The position numbers were made by a program, and so were the translations under genes. The notes under the pieces were generated by a model. The model did not search any database and had not been told where the DNA came from. It saw only the letters and a program-made list of their open reading frames with translations. From the NCBI GenBank assembly GCA_958430865.1, contig CAUDNR010002212.1:1-54421 (forward strand): 54,421 nucleotides of DNA. The letters run 5' to 3'. The stretch comes from Entrophospora sp. SA101. Taxonomy: Eukaryota; Glomeromycota; Glomeromycetes; Entrophosporales; Entrophosporaceae. Shown in pieces: positions 1-9,682 of the stretch; position 1 is the stretch's first letter, and each line of letters starts with the position of its first letter.

Positions 1-336
1 TACTGTATTAGAAACAATGAAGATTTAGAAGAGAAGGAACTTCCTCTCTTACCTCATGAAGAAATAAGTCAGTCTACCTTTTATGAAAGACAAATAAACT
101 CCCTACAAGAATGACTAAATGAGACTGAAGAAGCCTTAGAAATTGAAAGGGAAGAAGTGGTCAAATTTCAAGTAAAGTCTGAGGAGTGAAGAAAAAGACA
201 AAGGCAAGAATTATTAGACCAAATTAAGTGGTTAGAAGAAGAGAATGATAATCACAAAGAGGTTAAAGACTCAGTTAGAACAGTTAACTTCTCAACAAGT
301 TGCTCAAATTGAAGTTAAAGAGACTAAAAGATGATT
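1..336 (+). pseudogene. Decayed coiled-coil gene fragment (diverged paralogue of 23763-24098)
   Basis: Plus-strand reading gives a Glu/Lys/Gln-rich coiled-coil peptide (LPLLPHEEISQSTFYERQ, then LNETEEALEIE) broken by a stop in the word NSLQE-stop-LNETEE and by further stops and indels. The same sequence recurs at 23763-24098 with scattered substitutions, including a CAA/TGA difference, and a 9-bp indel. From base 337 onward the two copies become identical, so this fragment is the diverged left flank of the duplicated block. Function is unknown; it is one member of a dispersed family and is not expected to be expressed as shown. Confidence 0.55.
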
Positions 337-606
337 TTGATTGAAAATAAAAGGTAATTAAAAAATTAACAAAGTTGAAAAAAAAGTAATTATTTGTTTT
401 ATCAAGTTATTCTGCCAGTTTTCTTTTTTTTAATTTTTCTCAATGAATTATGTAATTTTAATTACTGTTTTTATTAAAATTCCAACTTGTCTCAAAAGAA
501 TTCAAAAAATTTATTTGATTACATTTTAATTCAGTCAATTCAAAAGAATCCAATTTATTTAATCAAAAGAATTTCGTTTACATTCGTTCATTACTATTAC
601 ATACAA

Positions 607-2763
607 ATGGCGAATAAAAATAAAAAAATCAACCAAATCAACCAAATCAATCAAACAATACACCATACCTGATATGCAGGATCTTCTAAAAATGTAGCCA
701 AATGAAAGGACAACTAAAAAAACCAAGTAAATATTTTACTATTTATCTCTCTATAGTGATATTTTTTTAGAAATAACATTTAAAATATGTACATTTTTTA
801 AATATCCAGAACATTCTTGTCCAACTTGTAAGGGTACTTATCATTCACATTCTTCAAGCAATCATTGTAAATTTCAAAAAACCTCGTGCATCCACATCTG
901 TTCAGACAAAATACGAACAATGCACAGTCAAACTGGACTAGAAAGATTCCTTAAAGATAAGGATCTTGAACCTGAAATCCAAAGCGCCGTTAAAAGAATG
1001 ATTCGAATTGTTTTTGAAGGGCCAACCAAACGTCATTTATCATCGCTTTCAAATATATGCGGCAATGCTTCCAAGCTGTAACTACATACCAAAATACCTT
1101 GAAACACCAAAGAATCTATCATAATACTATTCGAGATACCCTCTACTGCATGGCAAAATGTTACAAATTGTCAGAATCATACAATGATGAAACTCGATAA
1201 TCGACTTAAAATGGATAGTATAAATTGTTTAACAAAAAAAAACACATCAACTCTATCATAAACCGTTTCATTATTAACTTGAAAAATCGAGATCCTTCCT
1301 TCAAATATTATTGATAAACTATCTATATCACATCCACAATACCTAATTTACCTTACTACCCGCATTCAATATATATTCACTTGAAAGTGCAACAGACACT
1401 ATTCCAAAATCAAGCTCTTCACCCTCTACTGCATGGCAAAATGTTACAAATTGTCAGAATCATACAATGATGAAACTCGATAATCGACTTAAAATGGATA
1501 GTATAAATTGTTTAACAAAAAAAAACACATCAACTCTATCATAAACCGTTTCATTATTAACTTGAAAAATCGAGATCCTTCCTTCAAATATTATTGATAA
1601 ACTATCTATATCACATCCACAATACCTAATTTACCTTACTACCCGCATTCAATATATATTCACTTGAAAGTGCAACAGACACTATTCCAAAATCAAGCTC
1701 TTCATGTTACGTCTGTAAAAGCGTCTTGGTGGTCATACCTTCCAGGTCTCCATAAAACCCTCTCCACCTTTACCAAGCATAACCGAGAACATGGCCTTCG
1801 TCTCCTCACACTTTTACCTTCCCAACAAAAGTACATATCAGTTGATACTGATTCTTTATTTACATGTACAAATCAATTGAAAAAATAGAAATAGCAACTA
1901 TCTAAAGATTCAAAGCTGTAAGAGGAACTTGGTGGATGGAATAATTTAATATTAATAAAGTCACCACCAAAATCGAATTTTTGTTCCTCCATACAGACTG
2001 ATGGTCTGCAGAGGATGTTGATAAAGAAGGATCGAATATTGGTTTGAATGGATGTAGAGTATTGGGCTGGAAAGGTATGAAAAAGTTGAGTTGTTCCAAC
2101 AAGAAGTACTGGAATTTAGCAGAGTTTACTCGTGCTCGCAAAAAAGTGAGTTGTGATTGTTGAAAAAAAAAATCTTCAGGCTGTTATTTGAGGTAAGTTA
2201 TATTTTGTTAATTTAATTTGCAAGAACTTTGTCAAGGTAATTTGCAAGTCATCGAATACTATTATTTACATACCGTTCACTTGATACTAAAACCAAGCAA
2301 TTCCAACCTCTGTCACAAATGTCTATGAATAGGCTCTTGTCCGCTTACATTATATTTTGCCCCAATATAATCTTTGATTTTATGGTGAACGTTACTGGGC
2401 CATTTGCGATGGAAATCTTTTATTAACGAACAGAAGGCATTTGATATGTTGTGCAAGAGAATAACAAATGGTAATGATAATGCAGTTGTTGCATTTGGTG
2501 ATGGGTAAATTCTCACCACATGCTTCGGGCCCTATAAAACAATTTTGCTGAGAGCTTTCTAAACACTGCAAGGTGGTGAACATTGACGAGATCCATACAT
2601 CCTCAGTCTGTTCTTTGTGTGATAGGTGATTTGATAAGCATCAAAATTTCTGGTCTGTCAGACACATTAGAGATGTTAATGCTGCCCGTAATGTAAGGAT
2701 CATTTTTTTGTACACGAACATTTATGGAGAGAGACCTGATCCGTTTATAATGGTGGCTTATTG
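607..2763 (+). pseudogene. Decayed TnpB/Fanzor-type RNA-guided nuclease gene, copy 1
   Basis: The C-terminal part (2580-2763) reads in one frame with one stop. It has the TnpB/OrfB zinc-ribbon signature: VNIDEIHTSSVCSLCD with a CxxC, then FWSVRH, then RDVNAARNV. The second CxxC knuckle appears deleted. Upstream pieces in shifting frames give LRWKSFINEQKAFDML, DNAVVAFGDG and KFSPHASGPIK, preceded by LSCSNKKYWNLAEFTRARKK and ASWWSYLPGLHKTLSTF (1664-1888). A Cys/His-rich N-terminal piece (CPTCKGTYHSHSS) lies at 809-1081. A possible first exon starts at ATG 607, with a donor-like GTAAAT near 727. Family knowledge: Fanzors are eukaryotic TnpB homologues encoded in transposons. Many stops and frameshifts, a lost RuvC-I region and a 283-bp internal duplication mean it cannot be functional as shown. 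The family call is firm for the C-terminus and less so upstream. Confidence 0.72.
1138..1703. repeat. 283-bp perfect tandem duplication inside the Fanzor relic (copy 1 only)
   Basis: Bases 1138-1420 are repeated head to tail at 1421-1703; both units begin ACCCTCTACTGCATGG and end CAAGCTCTTC. Copy 2 of the large block has only one unit (24900-25182). It is the only difference seen between the two 17-kb copies, so it arose, or was misassembled, after the block was duplicated. Confidence 0.9.
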
Positions 2764-3833
2764 ACCCCTCTGTTGCCATTTTAATTGTTGTTGGATATGC
2801 CTAACTGGTGGCAGCAGCAACGACGATGACTTTCTATGAAGTTAGCTATAGTGAGGATTTGTATCTTTCTAATTTAGTTTAACAAGGTTTACTTGTTAGT
2901 TAAAAGATTATAATAATAATTTATCAAACAAAAATTTTTATTTTTCTTTACCAATGAATTCAAAAGTTAAGTGGCATTATTTATATGTGAATTTAAAAAA
3001 ATTTAAAAAATATGAAAAATTATTATCAATTAGATGAGTTAAAGGAAATCAATAACAAAATAACACATATCTTTTTATTCTATATATCTACATGTTCTAC
3101 CTATTTTTCAGTGAAACAAAATCATAACATAATTTATTTTTAAACAGGGAAACCTGAGGTGGAGGAATAATCAATTATTGAACTTGTAATTTTTATCAAT
3201 TTTTTATTTATATAAAATCATGTGACTACACTCTACCCTTAAAGAAACCTAGAAACCACCAAAGTTTAGCTCCGTATAACAAACAAACATTATTAAAATA
3301 ATAACAACAATAATAATTCCGTCCGTGTCGTACGATATTAATATTGTCCGTTCACCATCTCAAACTCAAAAAGAAGTTTAAAAAGAAAGAAAAGAAAAAA
3401 AGCCCAAATGGTGATAATCCGAAGCAAACAAACAAATTAAGCCTGAACAAGGATAAATAAACTCGGCATGCTTTTATATTTTTGGGTTGATTGATGAATG
3501 GGAAGGAGGGTGTTAGTATTAGTATGGAATAATTATTATTATTGTGTAACTGGTTACTGTCCTTGGAATCTATACCCCATATCAAATTTTGAAATCATCT
3601 AATTGTAAATAATAATAAAAAGATGGTTTGAACTTTTATCGTTTTATTTATTTCTTGATATCTTCAGCATTTAAATATAATAAAGTTTACCAAGAAAAAA
3701 GGAAAATAAAATAATAAAAACGGGTAAATAAATCTTGTAGCTATTTATATTTAATGGTAATAATGAACCAAGATTTCCAATAAACACATGTGTGTATTAC
3801 ACAACATCATCTAAAGATTTTTGAATTTATGTG

Positions 3834-3874
<41 letters not shown>

Positions 3875-4454
3875 TAATAAAGAAAAATCTTGTTATTGAC
3901 TGCCAACACTATCAAAAATTTTTTTTTTTTTTGATGGAAAAAAAAGTCATTGAGCAAAAACTGATTTAGTATTAGTATCAGTATTAGAATGTTTAAAATC
4001 ATTTCGATATTAATTAAATATGCAACTTCGTCACACGACAAATACAAAGCCTCAATTATTGTTATTGTTTGTTTGACGTTAAAAAAAAAAAATTAGGAAA
4101 AAATTTTTTTATACCAATTAAATTAATTCATACAAAAAAATTATCATTTTCTTTACACGAGGAAGTAAAAAAAAAGCTTTGCAAGTTTTTTTTCAATAAC
4201 GGAAAAGTTAATAGTTAATCCAACCCCCCCTCCCTCCCTTCAAACAAATAAAAAAAGGTTGGTAATACCCCCAACACCCCTCTTTAGTTTTCTTAATACG
4301 CACTTTTCAAATTTATTGTAATTATGTCGTGTCACATTCCCCTTTATATATTTATTTATTTATTATGATTCTATAAGGAAAAAAAAAAACTAAAAAAAAT
4401 TTTTTCCTTTCATCTCTCTCTCTTACTTTAGCATAAAGTCTGTGAGAAGTAAAA
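2764..4454. other. Intergenic, AT-rich; TOP1 upstream region
   Basis: No gene recognised. It holds a TAA/ATA microsatellite (3832-3880), several poly-A/T tracts, a C-rich tract (CCAACCCCCCCTCCCTCCC at 4221-4239) and a CT-rich stretch (4408-4428) just before the TOP1 ATG, as is common in fungal promoters. Short ORFs here are low-complexity and unsupported. Confidence 0.5.
3832..3880. repeat. ATA/TAA trinucleotide microsatellite
   Basis: An uninterrupted run of AAT/ATA triplets with one phase break, in the intergenic region upstream of TOP1. It has the same length in copy 2 (27311-27359), which argues that the two blocks are extremely young or are the same molecule, since such tracts mutate fast. 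Confidence 0.85.
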
Positions 4455-7361
4455 ATGGTTATTACTAAAGAGGGAAAAACAACCAAAAAAAAAATCGATA
4501 GACCTGCAAATAAAAAAGGAAAACAAAAGGCACTTCCTATCAACGACGACGATGATGAGTATGACGATAACAGTCGACGAGGAAATAAACGAAAGCTTGA
4601 AGATGACGAGGAAATTGACGTCAAGACTGAAGAAGACGAAGATGTCACTAAAGGAAAAAAGGCCAAGGAATCTCTTAAAAAAAGAATAAAACAACAAAAA
4701 ACAACCGAGCCTAAAGCTAATCCGAACGATGATGATAAAATGGACATAGAGGAACCTGTCAAAAAAAAAACGGTCAGGAAAAAATCCAAGCCAAGAATTG
4801 AAGAGGAAATGGACATAAAGTCTGAGGATGAAGAACCTGTCAAAAAAAAACAAGTCAGGAAAAAATCTAAGCCAAGGATTGAAGAGGAAATGGACATAGA
4901 GGATGAAGGACCCGTAAAAAAAAAACAGGTCAGGAAAAAATCTAAGCCAAGAGTTGAAGAGGAAATGGACATAAAGACTGAGGATGAAGGATCCACAAAA
5001 AAAAAACTGGACAGGAAAAAATCTAAGCCAAAAATTGAAGAGGATGAGCCTGAACCAAGTGAAGGAGAAGATGAAGATTTCCAGTGGTGGAAGGGGCAAT
5101 CACTTGATGATGGATCGGCCAAATGGACTACCTTAGTCCATAATGGCGTTTGTTTTCCACCAGAATATGTCCCTCACAATATCAAGATGAAATATAATGG
5201 TATGGTGTTATATAATCTAATTTTTTTTTTAATGCATGTGCATTTGAAAATATTATTATTGTTGTTGTTATAATTTTTTAATTATGTTTCTAAACTTTTT
5301 ACAATAATCATTATTGTTTTGTTTTTCAAAGGACGTGAAATAAAACTTTCTCCTGAAGCTGAAGAAGTTGCAACATTTTATGCTGCGTTGTTAAACACTG
5401 ACTATGTAAAAAACGATACTTTCAATGAGAACTTCTTCAAAGATTGGCAAGTTGTATTGAAAGAATCTGAAAAAAATCCATCAATCAAGCATTTTGATAA
5501 ATGTGATTTTACTTCTATATATGACTATCTACAACAAGAAAAGGAACGAAAAAAAAATTTTTCAAAAGAGGAAAAACAAAGGTTGAAAGATGAAAAGACC
5601 AGGATAGATGAGTTTTATGGTTATTGTTACTTGGATGGACGTAAAGAAAAAGTTGGTAATTTTAGAATTGAGCCACCTGGTTTGTTTAAAGGTCGTGGTG
5701 AACATCCTAAAACTGGTTCATTGAAATTGAGAGTCACCCCTGAGCAAATAACAATTAATCTCAGTAAAGATGCACCTGTCCCTCCTCCACCTGCTGGTCA
5801 CTCCTGGGGTGGTATTCTGCATGATAATACAGTTACCTGGCTTGCCACCTGGAAGGAGAATGTAAATGACAGTATAAAATATGTGTTTTTAGCAGCAAAT
5901 AGTTCACTAAAGGGTCAAAGTGATTTGAAAAAATTCGATAAGGCCAGGGAACTCGACAAGCATGTAGAAAAAATCCGGTGTGATTATACACAGGATTTAA
6001 AAGATAGGCTAAATTCAGTCCGACAACGTGCTACCGCAATGTATCTCATTGACAGGCTCGCATTAAGAGCGGGAAATGAGAAAACTGGTGAAGAAGCAGA
6101 CACTGTGGGCTGTTGTTCCCTCAGGTGTGAACATATTACATTGGTGCCACCAAGGACAGTCGAGTTCGATTTCTTAGGTAAAGATTCAATAAGATACGTA
6201 AACTCGGTAGAAGTAATAGAGCAGGTTTTCAAAAACCTTAGAATATTTATGAAAGATAAGAAATCCAGTGAAGCAATATTTGACAGATTAAGGGTACAAA
6301 AATACAAGATTTAAATTTAATCAATCACATATATGTGTGTGCATTTGTGTTTGTTCTATTAATAAATTCAAATTTTCTTTAAAAATTCATTTAGACTCAA
6401 GATTTGAATAAACATTTGTCTGAATACATGAAAGGACTAACTGCTAAAGTATTTCGTACATACAATGCATCTCATACCTTCCAAATTGAGCTAAAGAAAG
6501 AGACAGCAAATGCTACTACTGTAATGGAGAAAATGGTGGCATATAATAAAGCAAACAGGCAGGTTGCTATTTTATGTAACCATCAACGTTCTGTCAGCAA
6601 AGCTCATGATAATCAAATCAATAGAATTGACGATAGGGTAATTTTTTTTTTTATCATGATTATTGTTAATTTCTTAAATAAATTCACATATATGTATTCT
6701 TTAATATGTTAGGTTCGTGCTTTGAAATACCAAAGAAATAGATGTAAAATGGAATTGTTGAATCTTGAGCCCAAATTAAAAAAGAAAGAGCCTCGACTAT
6801 TTGAACCAGAATCGGACATGGAAGAGGAATGGGTAATTGAGCATGAGAAGCAATTGATGGAAAGAGAACGTTTGGCAGCTGTAAAAAAATTTGAAAGAGA
6901 TAACGAAAAGCTTGCAGAAGAAGGAAAGTCACCTAAACCTGATGAGCATCTTAAACAATTATTAAAAGACATCGATGAAAAAGAGAAGGTGTTGAAAAGT
7001 GAACGAAAATCTGGAAAGATCAATATGAGAAAAGGACAAACGAGTGAAAAACTCCGGATCCAAATAGAAAAATTGACAGAACGTATTAACACCACAAAGT
7101 TATTAAAACAAGATAAAGAGGACAACAAGACAACTGCATTGGGCACATCGAAAATCAATTACCTAGACCCACGGATCTCCGTTGCGTGGTGCAAAAAATA
7201 TGATGTGCCAATTGCTAAAATTTTCAACAAGAGCCTTCGTGAAAAGTTCCGGTGGGCATTGGATGTAGATGCGGATTGGGTGAGTATTTTTTTTCTTTTA
7301 ATTAATTTTATTAAATAATAATATATTTAAAATTATTTTTATTATTTTATAGGAATTTTAA
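4455..7361 (+). CDS. TOP1: DNA topoisomerase I (type IB), copy 1
   Basis: Nuclear type IB topoisomerase, which relaxes supercoils through a 3'-phosphotyrosine intermediate. Five exons with GT-AG introns: 4455-5199, 5332-6293, 6395-6637, 6713-7279, 7353-7361. The joined frame is open and gives 841 residues. Residues 1-210 are a charged Lys/Glu tail with four near-identical units around [15 protein letters not shown]. The core follows ([19 protein letters not shown]). Catalytic signatures are ALRAGNEK (Arg about 494), FLGKDSIRY (Lys about 532), CNHQR (Arg about 634) and the C-terminal SKINYLDPR with the nucleophilic Tyr near 800. The protein ends DADWEF, like animal and fungal homologues. The ATG at 4455 follows a CT-rich leader. 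Exon 5 encodes only Glu-Phe-stop. The gene looks intact. Confidence 0.95.
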
Positions 7362-7797
7362 TCATTGTGCAGTTATTTTCATTTGGCCGTTTTTTGCTTT
7401 CGTTATTTTAAACTCGTGAATTTGTACATTGTGCTTGGTATTAAATCTCTGCCTGGTGGATGGTTATATTTTTTGTGCTGATAGAAATTTTTTTATAATT
7501 TAGATCTGATGGTAGTAAGGATTTTATTATCATCATCATTAGCTATATTATTATTATTATTTAATTTAGATTATAAATATGAAAGCTACAATTTATATAT
7601 ATACTTCCTCTATCAATTTCATTTTATAAAATAATGATAATTTTATATTATAATAAACTTCTAATTTATTTAATAAAAATAGAGACAAGAAATTTCAGAG
7701 GACTAAATTTTAGTGATACGAAAAAAACTTATTTTATTCCTGTAATCAATCCAAAGATATAAATTCATGCGAAGCTTAAAATCTTATTTTCACTTTG
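7362..7797. other. Intergenic, AT-rich, nothing recognised
   Basis: TOP1 3' flank with AATAATATA-type tracts that may contain its polyadenylation signal. I see no coding pattern or repeat family. Confidence 0.4.
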
Positions 7798-7805
7798 GCA
7801 TTGAC

Positions 7806-8166
7806 CATACATGATGACGAAAGTCATTTGATAAAATTCGAAACTTTCGAAAAAATCACAAGTTTTCGAAATCGAAATACCCTTGGCGAAATTAAAATCA
7901 AAATCTAAATTCAAAATTCAAAATCGAAATCAAAATTCAAAATTGAAATAAAATCAAAATCGAAATTCAAAAAATTGAAATAAAAGCACTTTAAAGACAT
8001 TAATGCAAAAATTATTTATTAATTTCGATTTTCGAATTTTGATTACAAATTTCGATTTTGATTTCGAATTTTGATTTTTTCGAAACCTGTTAGGGTATAT
8101 TCGAAATGTTTGAACACTAATCGTCGAAATTATTGTCGAAACAAAACTATTTCGCCATCATGTATG
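7806..8166. mobile_element. hAT-like MITE with 8-bp target-site duplication, copy 1
   Basis: A 361-bp element with inverted ends CATACATGATGACGAAA (left) and TTTCGCCATCATGTATG (right), which differ at one base. It is flanked on both sides by GCATTGAC (7798-7805 and 8167-8174), a perfect 8-bp duplication as made by hAT transposases. The interior is a large imperfect palindrome of TCGAAATTCAAAATCG-like words with no coding capacity. It would fold into a long hairpin if transcribed. The same element is at 31285-31645. Confidence 0.82.
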
Positions 8167-8174
8167 GCATTGAC

Positions 8175-9130
8175 TTGGTTGTACTGGTTTTATTCAATTT
8201 AATCTGGCTGATACTTTTCTAGTTCTTTAACTTTGTTTTATAATTCCTGAATAACCCTTTCACTTTTTCTTTTTCTTCCTCTTCCTCCAAATGAAGGTTA
8301 ATTGATTTTCAGATCAGTAATATCATTCTTTTAATTATTGTTTGCTCGTCCTCTTATGATCATCCTCTAAATATTGCTGATATTGCTGATCCCGTTAGAT
8401 ATTGTCTTTGTTTCTTTCCTTTATTTGTTTAGTCTTTCATCTGTTTTATTTCTTCTTGAATTTTCTTTTCACACCATTAAGTATTATTCAGCAGATCCAA
8501 TTATTCCTTTTAAATTTTCAATTTCTTGCTTTGATTCGTTGTCTCATTCTTTAAAATTTTTATTTCTATTCAATTATTGGCAAAGTTTTCATAATCCGTT
8601 TATAATTTCGCCAGCTCTCTCACCTATTCATAATGATAACACAAACTATCGTTTTAAATAAGAGCCAACGGTATATTTGAGGATAAAGAATAACACATCT
8701 GTTTGATCGAAGATTTCATTGAGTCCGTCTAAAAAATAATGATTCAATAATTGAAATGTCTTTTGAACCTCCATTTCTGCAACAACAAAAAAACCATGTG
8801 TTGTTACATAACTGTTCATAACATGTTCGAGTTTATCACAGCCTGAAACTCTAACATAATAAGACCGTTATTGTTGTTATTTCACTGCTGCTAGGTTCAT
8901 ATACACCTTCCACTTTTGTCAAACACCCGGCTGTAGAAAATTATAAAAGAGAAGGAAGAAATGCCTTCATGTAAGGATGGAATATTTTCTGATTTAATCT
9001 TATCTGCATTATTGTTTCTAGGCTCTGGATTAAACAACAATTTCAGCAAAGGGTTCTCAAGAAGATGATGCTGTTGGTTCAAAAATGGACCATCATGCTC
9101 TATAATATCATGTCTGGGGACTTTTTTTTT
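8175..9130 (-). pseudogene. Decayed gene of unknown family, copy 1
   Basis: The minus strand shows protein-like stretches interrupted by stops and frameshifts: PRHDIIEHDGPFLNQQHHLL with LKLLFNPEPRNNNADKIKSE (about 9110-8930), EVQKTFQLLNHYFLDGLNEI with FDQTDVLFFILKYTVGS (about 8780-8650), NESKQEIENLKGII (about 8540), and a Glu/Lys-rich helix LHLEEEEEKEKVKGLFRN (about 8300-8230). I do not recognise the family. Composition and the alternation of hydrophobic and charged residues suggest a former coding sequence, perhaps from a mobile element. The plus-strand ORF at 8374-8661 is its shadow. Confidence 0.35.
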
Positions 9131-9682
9131 GATAGCTAACAAGACAAAAGTCAAAATGGAAAATAGGCATCGAGAACGCATAAAAAAGGAAAAAGTTTCC
9201 AATTTGCTCTTCCCAATAATTTTTATCATCTTCTCTTCTTCTTTCTCCTCTTCCCTTTTACTGTTTTCCTCCTCGTCTTTTATACTCCTTCTTCCTCGAC
9301 TTCTTCTTCAACTCACTTAATTTCTCCATCTTCCCGATTTTCATATCTTATTAGTTTGTCCTGATTGTTCCTTGATTTTCTCAATGCCTTAATACTAACA
9401 AGTGTGTAGACAATCCTGACCTGTGAAATGTCAAAGTCACATGATAATTCACTATTAATTTCAATACTAGGTTATTTGAAAAACAGTAAATGACATCGTA
9501 ATTTGTCAACAACACTGATGAATAGATCTTTGTTATATGTTATTTGGTTTAATTAAAATAATTTTTTAAAAAAAAGCAAGACATTGTGTAAATTTGAAAT
9601 TTATAATTAACGAAAAATTTTATTTTCTGAAATTGGAAATCATGTGTGATTGACAATCAAAATTTTTTTTTCGAAATCTATA
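9131..9682. other. Intergenic, AT-rich with CT-rich tract; PheRS upstream region
   Basis: Contains a CT-rich tract (9230-9310) and the leader of the synthetase gene. A tiny upstream ORF (ATG at 9642, three codons, then TGA) precedes the main start. No other feature is supported. Confidence 0.35.

Noticed and set aside
2313..2583. Minus-strand ORFs over the Fanzor relic
   Set aside because: The plus strand carries the recognisable TnpB-like text; these are its reverse.
3352..4047. Short hydrophobic minus-strand ORFs upstream of TOP1
   Set aside because: They are low-complexity translations of TAA repeats and poly-A tracts with no start context or motif.
4352..5122. Minus-strand Ser/Phe-rich ORFs of 256 and 223 residues over TOP1 exon 1 (and the same at 27831-28601)
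   Set aside because: They are antisense shadows of the Lys/Glu-repeat tail; repeated Ser-Ser-Ser and Phe runs follow from GAA/AAA-rich codons on the other strand.
5984..7158. Minus-strand ORFs inside TOP1 exons 2-4
   Set aside because: They lie wholly antisense to conserved catalytic exons and have no family resemblance.
9650..9682. Start of the PheRS frame at 9650
   Set aside because: The codon there is TTG; the first in-frame ATG is 9683, which also gives a better mitochondrial presequence.
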